Both the position numbers and the translations under genes were made by a program. From positions 1 through 53,197 of the forward strand of contig JAPXTJ010000003.1 in NCBI GenBank assembly GCA_033812595.1: a stretch of 53,197 bases of DNA, in the 5' to 3' direction. The notes under the pieces were generated by a model. That model saw nothing but the letters and a program-made list of their open reading frames with translations, did not search any database and had not been told where the DNA came from. This document shows positions 22,993 through 31,402 of the stretch, piece after piece (the stretch's first letter is position 1; each line of letters starts with the position of its first letter). This DNA comes from JADLGF01 sp020849415. GTDB lineage: Bacteria; Chloroflexota; Chloroflexia; Thermomicrobiales; UBA6265.

Positions 22993-24670
22993 GGCGGCGG
23001 TGACGACGATGGATGAGCTCGAATTGGTGACGGTTGGGGATGCGATCCGGCTGGTGCTGCCGCCCGGCAGCGTGGTCATGGCCGGGGAAGCGGGATTGAC
23101 GCGCGAGGTTTCATGGGTCACCCGCCTGCGCCCGACCCCGCCCGCGTTCGGTCATCTCGAGGGGGGCGAACTGGTGCTGCTCGCCGAAAAGGCGTTGCAA
23201 CTGCTCGACGATCGCCTGACCCTCGAGGAGGCGGTGCGCCACCTGGCGTCGTTCAACGTGGCTGGCATCGCCCACCGCGGAGCGATCCCGGAGAGCGCCA
23301 TCGAAGCGGCCAACGCCGCCGGAATTCCGCTGATCGAACTGCCGGAGGGCGCCGACAACGGCAAGATCGAAAACAACGCTTCCCAACTGATCATGGAGCG
23401 GCGGCGCGAAGCGCAACGGCAGGGGCAGGAGATCGGCCGCCGCCTCTTCGAACTGGCGATCGCCGGCGAACCGCTGCCGGCGATGGTCCGCACCTTGGCC
23501 GAACTCTCCGGCCGGCCGGTGGTGCTCGAAGGTCGCGATGGCCGGCTGCTCGCCTTTCAACCGGCGCCCGGCAGCTCGATCACCTCGAACGATGTCGCCA
23601 CCGGTCTCGCCCAGACCCGCCCGGCGGTGCAGGCGTGGTACCGGAGCGTGGTTTCGGGCGCGAGTCCGGCCGATCCGCCGCACGCCACCTATCCGCTCGA
23701 TGAGCAGTGGGCACGGGTGGTAGCGCCGATCATCGGCCGCGATGGGCTGCTCGGTTCGCTTTCGCTGGTGGTGCCCTTGGCCGCTCCCACCGGCACCGAC
23801 GCCATGCTAGCCTCCCGGGGCGCCGCCGCCTGCGCGGTGGTGCTCGCCCGCGAGCAGGCCGCCGCCAGCGCCCGCCGCGAGATCGAACTGAATGTGCTCG
23901 ATGAGATTCTCGACGGAGCGCTACGGAGTGAGGTGACCCTGCTCCAGCAGGCGAAGCGGCTCGGGCACGATCTCACCCAATCGCACGTCGCCATCATTGC
24001 CCGCATCGATCAAACGACCGTCGCCCGCGCCCGCGATGATCGCTGGGTGCTGCTGGAGGAGACGCTGACCCGCCACGGCAGCCGGATTCTCTGGCGACTA
24101 CGCAACAACAATGCCGAAATCGTCTGGCCGGCCGCCGACGCCCAGGCGGCGATCGAAGCTGCCCAGGAACTCCACGAGGAGATCAGCCAGGGGCTGCCGG
24201 CGCTCGGCGGGCAGGGTCTGGCGGTTTCGCTGGCGGTCGGGCGCGTGCAGGATGGGCTCGGCGGGGTGCGCGCGTCCTATCAGGAAGCGCGACAGGCGCT
24301 GAACCTGGGCCGGCGGCTGCACGGTCCGGGCAAGATCACCCGCTTCGAGGAGTTGGGCGTTTACCGCCTGATCTTCGCCGCCGAAGGCTTGAAGGAACTC
24401 GACGAATTCCACGAAGAAAACCTCGGCCTGCTCCTCGCCTACGATCGCGACCACGGCGGCGATCTGCTGCGCACGCTGGAGGCTTTCTTCGCCGCGACGT
24501 GTAGCCCGAAAGAAGCCGCCTCGATCCTCGGCGTCCACCGCAACACGATCCTCTACCGACTGGAGCGTATCCGCGAAATCACCGGCCTCGATCTCGACGC
24601 CGCCGACGTCCGCCTCCGCCTCCACCTCGCCCTCTGCGCCCACGTCGCCCTCTACGCGAACGAGGCGTAG
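22979..24670 (+). CDS. PucR-family transcriptional regulator
   Basis: 563-aa regulator. The N-terminal PucR purine-catabolism-type domain spans about 10-135 (VTVGDAIRLVLPPGSVVMAG), a GAF-like middle region about 150-290, a CdaR GGDEF-like region about 310-430, and the C-terminal helix-turn-helix is CSPKEAASILGVHRNTILYRLERI. Starts at 22979 or 23009 are both possible; 22979 overlaps the stop of the preceding enzyme gene. Regulators of this type control purine, ureide, proline or polyamine catabolism, so the pair probably forms a substrate-responsive module. The ligand is unknown. Confidence 0.85.
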   Translation: MGTPEAAVTTMDELELVTVGDAIRLVLPPGSVVMAGEAGLTREVSWVTRLRPTPPAFGHLEGGELVLLAEKALQLLDDRLTLEEAVRHLASFNVAGIAHRGAIPESAIEAANAAGIPLIELPEGADNGKIENNASQLIMERRREAQRQGQEIGRRLFELAIAGEPLPAMVRTLAELSGRPVVLEGRDGRLLAFQPAPGSSITSNDVATGLAQTRPAVQAWYRSVVSGASPADPPHATYPLDEQWARVVAPIIGRDGLLGSLSLVVPLAAPTGTDAMLASRGAAACAVVLAREQAAASARREIELNVLDEILDGALRSEVTLLQQAKRLGHDLTQSHVAIIARIDQTTVARARDDRWVLLEETLTRHGSRILWRLRNNNAEIVWPAADAQAAIEAAQELHEEISQGLPALGGQGLAVSLAVGRVQDGLGGVRASYQEARQALNLGRRLHGPGKITRFEELGVYRLIFAAEGLKELDEFHEENLGLLLAYDRDHGGDLLRTLEAFFAATCSPKEAASILGVHRNTILYRLERIREITGLDLDAADVRLRLHLALCAHVALYANEA

Positions 24671-24761
24671 GTTCCCGGTTCCCGGTTCCGGGTTCCGGGT
24701 TCCGGGTTCCGGGTTCCGGGTACGAACTTCTCACGCGTAACTCGGAACTCGGAACCCGGAA
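24670..24761. repeat. Inverted heptamer repeats between convergent genes
   Basis: Seven GGTTCCG/GGTTCCC units (24670-24718) begin at the last base of the PucR-type gene's stop. After a 20-bp gap, three inverted units (CTCGGAA, CTCGGAA, CCCGGAA; 24741-24761) end directly at the GNAT stop codon. The arms can fold into a long imperfect hairpin and probably serve as a shared terminator. Confidence 0.8.
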
Positions 24762-25283
24762 CTACGGCTGCTGCTCTTCGAGCAGGCGATAGTAGAAGGT
24801 GGTGCCGGCAAGCGTGCCGTCGGAACTGCGGGCCCAGGCGGGGATGGTGCCGGCCTGGGTGTAGCCGGCCTTCTGGTAGAGGCGGTTGGCGGGATCGCCT
24901 TCACGGGTATCGAGATGGAGGGTGGTGCGGCCCAGCCGCCGCGCTTCATCTTCAAGCGCCCGCAGCAACAGCAGGCCGAGGCCTTGACCCTGCGCCTCCG
25001 GATGCACCAGTACCTTGCAGACCTCGGCCCGGTGTCGCCCGTTGGCGCGCATCGCCAGTTCGAGTTGGGCGGTGCCGACTATTGCTCCGTCCCGCTCCGC
25101 CACCAGCAACACATGATCGGGCGCGATCACCCCGCGCCAGTAAGCCAGAGCGGCTTGCTCATCCAACGGCGGCATGAAGCCCACCGAAGCGCCCGTTTCG
25201 ACCACGGCGATCAGGATGTCGGCGAGACTACCCGCTTCTACGTCGGAAAGGTTGTTCACTACTCGGGTTTTGGTGGTGTCCAA
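24762..25283 (-). CDS. GNAT-family N-acetyltransferase
   Basis: 173-aa acetyl-CoA-dependent acetyltransferase. The acetyl-CoA pyrophosphate loop is VHPEAQGQGLGLLLLRAL (motif A), followed by LHLDTREGDPANRLYQKAGY (motif B), typical of GNATs. The substrate is unknown. The start is uncertain: TTG 25283 gives the longest frame and a GTG at 25259 is an alternative; neither has a strong ribosome-binding site. It lies downstream of the M20 peptidase gene but is separated from it by a REP-like element. Confidence 0.8.
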   Translation of the reverse strand: MDTTKTRVVNNLSDVEAGSLADILIAVVETGASVGFMPPLDEQAALAYWRGVIAPDHVLLVAERDGAIVGTAQLELAMRANGRHRAEVCKVLVHPEAQGQGLGLLLLRALEDEARRLGRTTLHLDTREGDPANRLYQKAGYTQAGTIPAWARSSDGTLAGTTFYYRLLEEQQP

Positions 25284-25292
25284 CAGAGTCTA

Positions 25293-25401
25293 CCCTCACC
25301 CCAACCCCTCTCCCGTTGCGACGGGCGAGGGGCATTCTGTTGAATTGGTGCGCATCATCTCCCCTCTCCTGCCGCAGCGGGAGAGGGGCCAGGGGTGAGG
25401 G
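25293..25401. repeat. REP-like palindromic element, copy B
   Basis: 109 bp bounded by CCCTCACCCC (25293-25302) and GGGGTGAGGG (25392-25401), with two internal CCCCTC...GAGGGG hairpins sharing the loops GTTGCGAC and TGCCGCAGC with copy A (14211-14324). It sits between two minus-strand genes. Confidence 0.85.
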
Positions 25402-25416
25402 CTTTCTCCTCACGCC

Positions 25417-26571
25417 TCACGCCTTGGGAGGCATGAGCCTCCCCGCCATCCTCACGATCATCCGCGCGGTCGGGACGATCGTTTCGACATCGACCCACTC
25501 GTTCTTTTCGTGGAAACCGGCGCCGGAAGGGCCGAACATGACGGTCGGGATGCCCGCCTCACCGCTGAAGAGGTTCATATCGCCGAAGCCCCAGTAGCCG
25601 TACTCCGGCTCATTGCCGTATTCGGCGACGAAGGCATCGTGCATCGAGCGGGCGATCGGCGCGTCGACCTCTGTTTCCCAGGGCGGGTAGAAGGGCGGCT
25701 GTATGGAAAGTTCGAAGCTGGCCGGGCTATCCAGGTTGTCGATGATCGCCTGGTAGCGAGCCAGCACCGCCTCGGTCGTTTCGCCCGCGACCGTGTGCCG
25801 GTTGACCAGCGCCCGCGCCTTTTCCGGCAGGGTGATCACGTACTGGGCGCTGCCCGACATCGAGGAGAGGATCGTCTGGCTGCCGCGCATGCGCGGGTGC
25901 GCATCGATCGGCGCCTCCTCCAACCTCGCCACGAATTTCGCCAGTTCGATGGCGGCGTTGATGCCCCGCTCCGGCCAGGTGGCGTGCGCCGCCTTACCGG
26001 TGACATCGACCTGCACCAGCACCTTGCCGATCGAGCCGAGGCAGGGGGTGGGTCCGCTCGCCTCGGTGACGATCGCAAAGTCGGCGGTCACACCGGCATC
26101 GATCAGGGCGTGCGCGCCGATTGAGTAGGCCTCCTCATCGACCACCGACGAAATGATGACGGTGCCGCTCCAGGCATCGCGATGGCGATCGAGCGCCCGG
26201 CCGGCCAGCAGCATCGCCGCCACGCCCGATTTCATATCGCACGCGCCGAGACCGTACAGGCGGTTTCCAACGAGGGTTGGCTCCCACGGATTCGTTTCCC
26301 AGCCCTCGGCTTCGAGCACGGTATCGGTGTGGCCGTTGACCAGCAGAGTGGGGCCATCACCGTTGCGGATGACCGCCACGACGTTCGGCCGGTTCTCGCC
26401 GGCAGTGGCCTGGTATTCGGGCTCGAGACCCTGATCGCGCAACCACGTGGCGACCACCTCCTGCACGGCGAACTCCTCGCCCGGGTAGCTCTTGACCCGA
26501 ACCAGATCGGAGAGGAGCGCAACGGCTTCGTCAGTCGTACCACAGGCGGCGAGCGCCGTATCGAGGGTCAT
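25417..26571 (-). CDS. M20-family metallopeptidase (ArgE/DapE-like)
   Basis: 384-aa zinc-dependent amidohydrolase/peptidase. The metal and catalytic motifs are all present: NGHTDTV (His ligand, catalytic Asp), GACDMKSG (bridging Asp), VVDEEAYSIGA (Glu base and ligand), VTEASG (ligand) and GFHEKNEWV (C-terminal His). A dimerisation lid lies in the middle. Relatives deacylate acetylornithine, succinyl-diaminopimelate or small peptides; specificity is not evident. AAGGAGAT precedes the ATG. The transporter gene 18 bp upstream is probably in the same operon and could import or export its substrate. Confidence 0.88.
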   Translation of the reverse strand: MTLDTALAACGTTDEAVALLSDLVRVKSYPGEEFAVQEVVATWLRDQGLEPEYQATAGENRPNVVAVIRNGDGPTLLVNGHTDTVLEAEGWETNPWEPTLVGNRLYGLGACDMKSGVAAMLLAGRALDRHRDAWSGTVIISSVVDEEAYSIGAHALIDAGVTADFAIVTEASGPTPCLGSIGKVLVQVDVTGKAAHATWPERGINAAIELAKFVARLEEAPIDAHPRMRGSQTILSSMSGSAQYVITLPEKARALVNRHTVAGETTEAVLARYQAIIDNLDSPASFELSIQPPFYPPWETEVDAPIARSMHDAFVAEYGNEPEYGYWGFGDMNLFSGEAGIPTVMFGPSGAGFHEKNEWVDVETIVPTARMIVRMAGRLMPPKA

Positions 26572-26589
26572 TGTTTTTATCTCCTTGCC

Positions 26590-27093
26590 CTAGAACCAGC
26601 GAATCAGGGCGACCCCGCCGATCAACATCGCGACCCCTATCAGGCGCGGGATCGATATCTCATGCTGCGCAATGCCAAACCAGCCGAAATGATCCGCAAC
26701 CAGCGCGGTGCTCAATTGCCCGAAGAGCACCACGGATGCGAGGGTCGTTGCGCCAAGCTTGGCCACCACCCCGAGCGACACCGCCACGTACAGCGCGCCG
26801 ATGATGCCGCCGGTCCACATCCACCAGGGGCCCGATTTTACCTGAGCCAGGCTGGGGATTTCCGGCCGGGTGATCAGCATGTAGATGAGCATGCAGGTCG
26901 TTGAGGTCGCGACCGAGATCATGGCCGCGAGTCCGAAGTCGCCGACTTCGCGCCCCAGGCGGCCATTGATCACCGGTTGAATCGCCGCCATCCCGCCGAT
27001 AACCGCGGCCAGCACCATGAGTAGCAGAACCATTCTCGACACCAAACCCTTCACCTCGGTCGTCATTCGCGCCGTCTGATCGACGGTAATCAT
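26590..27093 (-). CDS. DMT-superfamily transporter, YdcZ/DUF606 type
   Basis: Small integral membrane protein of about 167 aa with five predicted hydrophobic helices (for example VLLLMVLAAVIGGMAAI, LAAMISVATSTTCMLIYML, GGIIGALYVAVSLGVVA and LIGVAMLIGGVALI). The PVINGRLGREVGDFG and WWMWTGGIIGA segments match the DUF606 family. ATG 27093 is used; ATG 27066 is an alternative closer to the usual family length. Long upstream extensions of the frame are out of character. Its 3' end lies 18 bp from the M20 gene. Substrate unknown. Confidence 0.75.
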   Translation of the reverse strand: MITVDQTARMTTEVKGLVSRMVLLLMVLAAVIGGMAAIQPVINGRLGREVGDFGLAAMISVATSTTCMLIYMLITRPEIPSLAQVKSGPWWMWTGGIIGALYVAVSLGVVAKLGATTLASVVLFGQLSTALVADHFGWFGIAQHEISIPRLIGVAMLIGGVALIRWF

Positions 27094-27242
27094 GGCGGCA
27101 ATTCTCACGCATTCGACGCGCGCTCGCGATGCCCGGATTCGGCGCCGGACAAGATGAGCGGACGGCGATAAGCTGATGGCACGAAGAGCCTGACGCGAGA
27201 TTGATCCGCCGCAAACCGGCGGCACCTGAGGAGGAGGCACCG

Positions 27243-28280
27243 ATGTCGAGGAACGACACGATCGGCGTGGCGATTTGGGGGGCGGGAACGGTTTCATCCG
27301 GACACCTGCGCGCGTATCTCCGCAACCCGCATTGCCGGGTGGTGGCCATCGGCAGCCGCACCAAAGCCGGCGCCGAAGCGAAAGCGCGCGAGGTCGGCAT
27401 CGATCCCGGCTCGATCACCCTGTACCACTCGCTGGATGACCTGGTGCACGATCCGGCCGTCGATGCCCTCTCGATCTGCACGCCCCACTCCCGCCACGCC
27501 CAGGATGTCATCACCGTCGCGAACGCCGGCAAGCACCTGCTGGTCGAGAAACCGATCGCAATGAACCTCGAGCAACTGCGGGCGATGGATGCTGCCGTCA
27601 CCCGCGCCGGCATCGTTTCCGCGTGTGGGTTCGTGCTGCGGTACAACCCGATGGTGGAAACGGCCCGCGCCCTTGTTCAGGACGGCACGTTCGGCGATCT
27701 GCTCTACGTGCAGACCGATTACTGGCACAATCCCGAGCAATCGGGGTACCCCGGTTCGGAAAACCACATCGCCCACATGGATGCCAGCGCGATGATGCTC
27801 GGCGGTTGCCACGCCGTCGATCTCGCCCGCTTCCTGATGGGGAGTGACATCGTTTCGGTGAGCGCGGTGGAAACGCGCGGCGCGCTCGAGGCGCCCCACG
27901 CGCCCATGCAGGCGGCGGTGGTGAAATTCGCGAACGGGGCGATCGGGAAGGTCTCGGCCTGCGTCGCGCAGTGGATGCCGTACCAATTCAATGTCGATCT
28001 GCTCGGCACCGACGGCGGACTCCGCGACAACCGTTTCTTCAGCCGCAAGCTGGTCGGCGCCACCGATTGGGCCACGTTCCCGACCGAAACCCCGAACAGC
28101 GGGCTGGTCAGTCATCATCCGTTCGACGGCGAGATCAATCATTTCGTGTCGTGCATCCGGAACGGCCGGCAGAGCCACGCCAACGTCCGGGACGCCGTCA
28201 ACACCCACGAAGCCCTCTTCGCCATCGAACAATCGGCCCAGCAAAACGGCGCCGCCATCTCCTTGTTACTCGCTAGATGA
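27243..28280 (+). CDS. Gfo/Idh/MocA-family oxidoreductase
   Basis: 345-aa NAD(P)-dependent dehydrogenase, usually acting on sugars or inositols. The N-terminal Rossmann fold has GAGTVSSGHL and the signature VEKPIAMNLEQL with catalytic-site Lys in EKP. The C-terminal alpha/beta domain contains GGCHAVDLARFLMGS, with the His of the usual active site. AGGAGG precedes ATG 27243. Divergently oriented from the transporter/M20 pair with a 149-bp shared promoter region. Substrate unknown. Confidence 0.88.
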   Translation: MSRNDTIGVAIWGAGTVSSGHLRAYLRNPHCRVVAIGSRTKAGAEAKAREVGIDPGSITLYHSLDDLVHDPAVDALSICTPHSRHAQDVITVANAGKHLLVEKPIAMNLEQLRAMDAAVTRAGIVSACGFVLRYNPMVETARALVQDGTFGDLLYVQTDYWHNPEQSGYPGSENHIAHMDASAMMLGGCHAVDLARFLMGSDIVSVSAVETRGALEAPHAPMQAAVVKFANGAIGKVSACVAQWMPYQFNVDLLGTDGGLRDNRFFSRKLVGATDWATFPTETPNSGLVSHHPFDGEINHFVSCIRNGRQSHANVRDAVNTHEALFAIEQSAQQNGAAISLLLAR

Positions 28281-28299
28281 TTTCAACTGCTTCAAAGAC

Positions 28300-28322
28300 G
28301 GCCGCGGGTATTCCCCGCGGCC
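28300..28322 (+). terminator. Terminator of the oxidoreductase gene
   Basis: GGCCGCGGG (28300-28308) pairs with CCCGCGGCC (28314-28322); ATTGTTTT follows about 14 bp later. Confidence 0.65.
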
Positions 28323-28671
28323 GGCCCGCCGATGGATTGTTTTGCAGCTGACCATCAGCAAGACGACCGAGCTGATTCCGCGCTCAGCGATGGGGTTCAT
28401 CCGCCAATGCCCAGCCCAAATGGCCATAACAACTCATAGCGTCATCCCAACCCACCAATCCCACGGGAAATTGGAGCTTTCACCCCCAAAATCGGAAAAT
28501 TCGGAATGAATTAGCCTACTCCATGTTGCTAATCACCACTACCATTTAGCAGGATCTGCCATCACCCATTGGAATCAGAAGGAGTGAGGTCATCGGTCGA
28601 TGATCTACTCGCAGCAATGGTGTCCAGGCAAGTGATCGATTCAGTGATACGTACGTACAAGGAGACAACCG
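28323..28671. other. AT-richer intergenic stretch before the M23 gene
   Basis: About 350 bp visibly lower in G+C than the surroundings, continuous in composition with the first half of the next gene. It holds no recognisable gene or insertion-sequence end. A short open frame from TTG 28569 runs into the next gene out of frame. It could mark the left part of acquired DNA. Confidence 0.45.
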
Positions 28672-30888
28672 TTGTTGATCACAAGGGCACTCTTCAGATT
28701 CCTCTATGTCTCGCTCGCGGCTCTTCTTTTATTCTCATTCACAGGCACGCTCTATGAGTCCAAGGCCGCTCCCAGGATATCCGTCATTGGTGGGAAAACA
28801 AGCGAAGAGTCCGCTAACCCCGAACGCGTGATCCGTGGCACGTATCCACCGGAGCTCTATCGAGTGCCCTTCGTTGGCAATACTTTGATCAACGTCGGGC
28901 CGGGCTGTGGATTGCACGTCGGCACCGTCCAAGGGAACATCCGGGCCATTGATTACAACCTCGGCGCGAATACAGCCGTCTACAACCCCGGCGTTGGAGA
29001 CGCCACCGTTGCTGCGATCTACGTAGACAGCGGCGGCGGCGGGAATATTCTTGAACTCAATCACGGCAACGGACTGCGTACGATGTACGCCCACTTGAAC
29101 AGCTATGGCAAACACCCGAGAGAGAACCGCACGCTTCAGGTGGGCGATGTGGTGCCGCGCAATCATCTGGTCGCATATTCGGGCAAATCGGGGTCACAAT
29201 CGACAGGCTACCACCTGCATTTTGCCGCCCTCAGAAACGGAGTCGCGCAAGACATCACTGGATTGCCAACACAGGATTGGAACCACCTCCTGACATGGAG
29301 CGACAACCGGATTTCGAATTGTGGCGCGGCGGGCGTCGATGGAGTGCCGGACGGCAACGCAACCGGTGGCTCACTTACAGGCGCTCCTGCCGAAGTGCGA
29401 CAGGAAGGCGATCTTCGTATCACGTCTTCGCCAAATGTCGCCGGTGGTACCGTGACATTCTCCGTTACGTTAAAAAACCACGGCAGCACGGCATCGCCGT
29501 CCATTTTCCCATACATCGAAGGGAAAGACAGCAAGAACGTGTATTGGAAAACGTCGCCAGATCCCACTGCACGAGTCATCCAACCAAACGCTTCAACAAC
29601 GTTCACCATGACATTCCCGAATGCTTATGCCGACACCTTTAGGGTGGATGCGGTTCACCTTTGGCGTGGCGGAGTCGGATGGATAGGAGCACTTCCTGCA
29701 AACGGCTTTGCGCAGAAGATCACGTTCATGGTCCATGCCGACGTGCGCCAGGAGGGTGCCCTTCGTATCACGTCTTCGCCGAATATCCCCGGTGGCACCG
29801 TGACATTCTCCGTTACGCTGAAAAACCACGGCAACACCCCGTCGCCAGCCATATTCCCCTACATCGAAGGGAAGGACAGCAAGAACACATACTGGAAAAC
29901 GTCGCCAGACCCCACTGCACGAGTCATCCAACCAAACGCTTCAACAACGTTCACCATGACATTCCCGAATGCTTATGCTGACACGTTCAGGGTGGATGCG
30001 GTCCATCTTTGGCGCGGCGGAGTCGGATGGATAGGAGCACTCCCTGCCAACGGGAATGCACAAAAGATCACATTTACAGTGTCGGCGACGGCGACGCCGA
30101 CACCCACGGTCGTGCCATCGGGGCCGCCGACGGTGAACATCTCGCCAACCCGCCAGACGGTCAATACCTGGATCACCTACTCGGTGACCGGCTTCCCCGC
30201 CAACACCAACGTTGACATCACATGGCAGCGGCTCAGTGGTGGTCACCTGCTCGTCGAAACCATTCGCACCAATGGCTCCGGCGTTGCCAGCGGCAAGTTC
30301 CGCGTGCCGGCCACCACCGGCGGTCCCGGTCAGGCCATCATCTTCTCCGGCGGTGGTGTCACCCGCACCGCGACCTTCGACATCGCTCCGCGCATCAAGT
30401 CGAACACCAACCCCGGCCTGCGCGGTCAGACCATCGACTTCTCGCTCCGCGGCTTCGCCAAGAAGGAGACCTTTATCGTCCGCTGGAAGAATCCCGCCAC
30501 CAACCAGTGGATCACCGTCGGCAGCGGTCTCACCTCCAACACCGGCAGCGCCAATGTCGATATCCTGGTGCCCAACTGGGCGCCGAACGGCAACAACTCG
30601 GTTCGCGCCGAATCGCGCAGCTTCAATCAGCAGACCAACGCCGTCAACATCCAGGGCGGCGCCACTTTCCTCCCAGCCGGCGAGGAAGAAACCCCGACCC
30701 CCGAACCGACCGTCACTCCTGAAGCGACACCGACACCAGAGGTGACCCCGGTTCCAACCGAAACTCCCATCCCAACCGAGGAACCAACCCCGATCGAGAC
30801 GCCGACACCCTCACCGACCGAGTATGCGCTACCGACGCCGACCGACGAGGCGATCGAACCCGAACCGGAGCCGACCTCCGGACCGTAA
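28672..30888 (+). CDS. Secreted M23-domain protein with duplicated module and Thr/Pro tail
   Basis: 738 aa. Signal peptide (RFLYVSLAALLLFSFTG), then an M23-type domain (about 70-195) with GLHVG, RAIDYN, LNHGNGLRTMYAHL and GYHLHF. The HxxxD spacing is non-standard but a His and Asp are available. Two nearly identical 116-aa modules follow, starting VRQEGDLRITSS and VRQEGALRITSS, Ig-like and perhaps CARDB-related. Then come further beta-rich domains and a C-terminal (TPEP)-type stalk. TTG 28672 is used; AAGGAG lies seven bases upstream. Base composition changes near 30090: AT-richer before, host-like after, suggesting a mosaic gene. Probably acts on or binds the cell wall. Confidence 0.7.
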   Translation: MLITRALFRFLYVSLAALLLFSFTGTLYESKAAPRISVIGGKTSEESANPERVIRGTYPPELYRVPFVGNTLINVGPGCGLHVGTVQGNIRAIDYNLGANTAVYNPGVGDATVAAIYVDSGGGGNILELNHGNGLRTMYAHLNSYGKHPRENRTLQVGDVVPRNHLVAYSGKSGSQSTGYHLHFAALRNGVAQDITGLPTQDWNHLLTWSDNRISNCGAAGVDGVPDGNATGGSLTGAPAEVRQEGDLRITSSPNVAGGTVTFSVTLKNHGSTASPSIFPYIEGKDSKNVYWKTSPDPTARVIQPNASTTFTMTFPNAYADTFRVDAVHLWRGGVGWIGALPANGFAQKITFMVHADVRQEGALRITSSPNIPGGTVTFSVTLKNHGNTPSPAIFPYIEGKDSKNTYWKTSPDPTARVIQPNASTTFTMTFPNAYADTFRVDAVHLWRGGVGWIGALPANGNAQKITFTVSATATPTPTVVPSGPPTVNISPTRQTVNTWITYSVTGFPANTNVDITWQRLSGGHLLVETIRTNGSGVASGKFRVPATTGGPGQAIIFSGGGVTRTATFDIAPRIKSNTNPGLRGQTIDFSLRGFAKKETFIVRWKNPATNQWITVGSGLTSNTGSANVDILVPNWAPNGNNSVRAESRSFNQQTNAVNIQGGATFLPAGEEETPTPEPTVTPEATPTPEVTPVPTETPIPTEEPTPIETPTPSPTEYALPTPTDEAIEPEPEPTSGP
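29395..30090 (+). repeat. Tandem 348-bp in-gene duplication
   Basis: Copies start at 29395 and 29743. Long blocks are identical at DNA level, including the segments encoding TSPDPTARVIQPNAS and FRVDAVHLWRGG. Synonymous changes are few, so the duplication looks recent. Confidence 0.9.
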
Positions 30889-30898
30889 GTCAACGAAT

Positions 30899-30934
30899 GA
30901 GCGGAGCCGCGGGTGATTGTCCGCGGCTCCGCTC
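30899..30934. terminator. 14-bp hairpin between convergent genes
   Basis: GAGCGGAGCCGCGG (30899-30912) pairs perfectly with CCGCGGCTCCGCTC (30921-30934), loop of 8. It can serve the M23 gene and the small minus-strand ORF. Confidence 0.75.
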
Positions 30935-30969
30935 GTTCCATGTGTAGTCGGTCCTGGACCGGCGGCGTG

Positions 30970-31161
30970 TTACGCCGGCGTACTGCTGGTGATCCGGCTG
31001 AGCAACCGGGAGAAGCGGGTGCGGGTGGCCGAAGTCACGGGCAACCGCATCTGCGTGTCTGGCAGCAACCGCTGCCGGCTCGACTCAGCGGCTCGATGAC
31101 GGCCTGTGAGTTCCTCTTCGATCACACGAACGAGATCGATGGCGGTGTAGGGGAGAAACAT
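30970..31161 (-). CDS. Small hypothetical protein (63 aa)
   Basis: Begins MFLPYTAIDLVRVIEEELTG and continues Arg-rich to SRLLSRITSSTPA. The amphipathic start resembles small uncharacterised proteins common in Actinobacteria and Chloroflexota, by memory only. AAGGAAG lies nine bases upstream of ATG 31161. No membrane segment. The gene ends near the shared hairpin at 30899-30934. Could be spurious. Confidence 0.45.
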   Translation of the reverse strand: MFLPYTAIDLVRVIEEELTGRHRAAESSRQRLLPDTQMRLPVTSATRTRFSRLLSRITSSTPA

Positions 31162-31345
31162 AGGGGGTCGCTTCCTTCGCGAAAACTCCATCGGAGCGGC
31201 GTTGCTCCGATTCCGGCGCCGGTAACCTTCAACGGTCCGGCATCCTGATAGTAGAACGCACCCGTCACGGAATCATCAGACGATCGTTACAGTTTCGTGA
31301 CGGTGATTGGTCGGTCGATTTGGCGTCACCGCAGGCTCACAAGGC

Positions 31346-31381
31346 AAAACGCCCGCCCCGGACATCCGGGACGGGCGTTTT
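31346..31381. terminator. Bidirectional terminator after the Sdh anchor gene
   Basis: A 17-bp stem with one mismatch, beginning AAAACGCCCG and ending CGGGCGTTTT, so both strands end in a U-run. Confidence 0.9.
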
Positions 31382-31402
31382 CAATGACGAAGTTGACTCG
31401 GC

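Noticed and set aside
28569..28757. 62-codon ORF running into the M23 gene in another frame
   Set aside because: TTG start, overlaps the signal-peptide coding region; the AAGGAG belongs to the M23 start. It could be a gene remnant, but this is unsupported.
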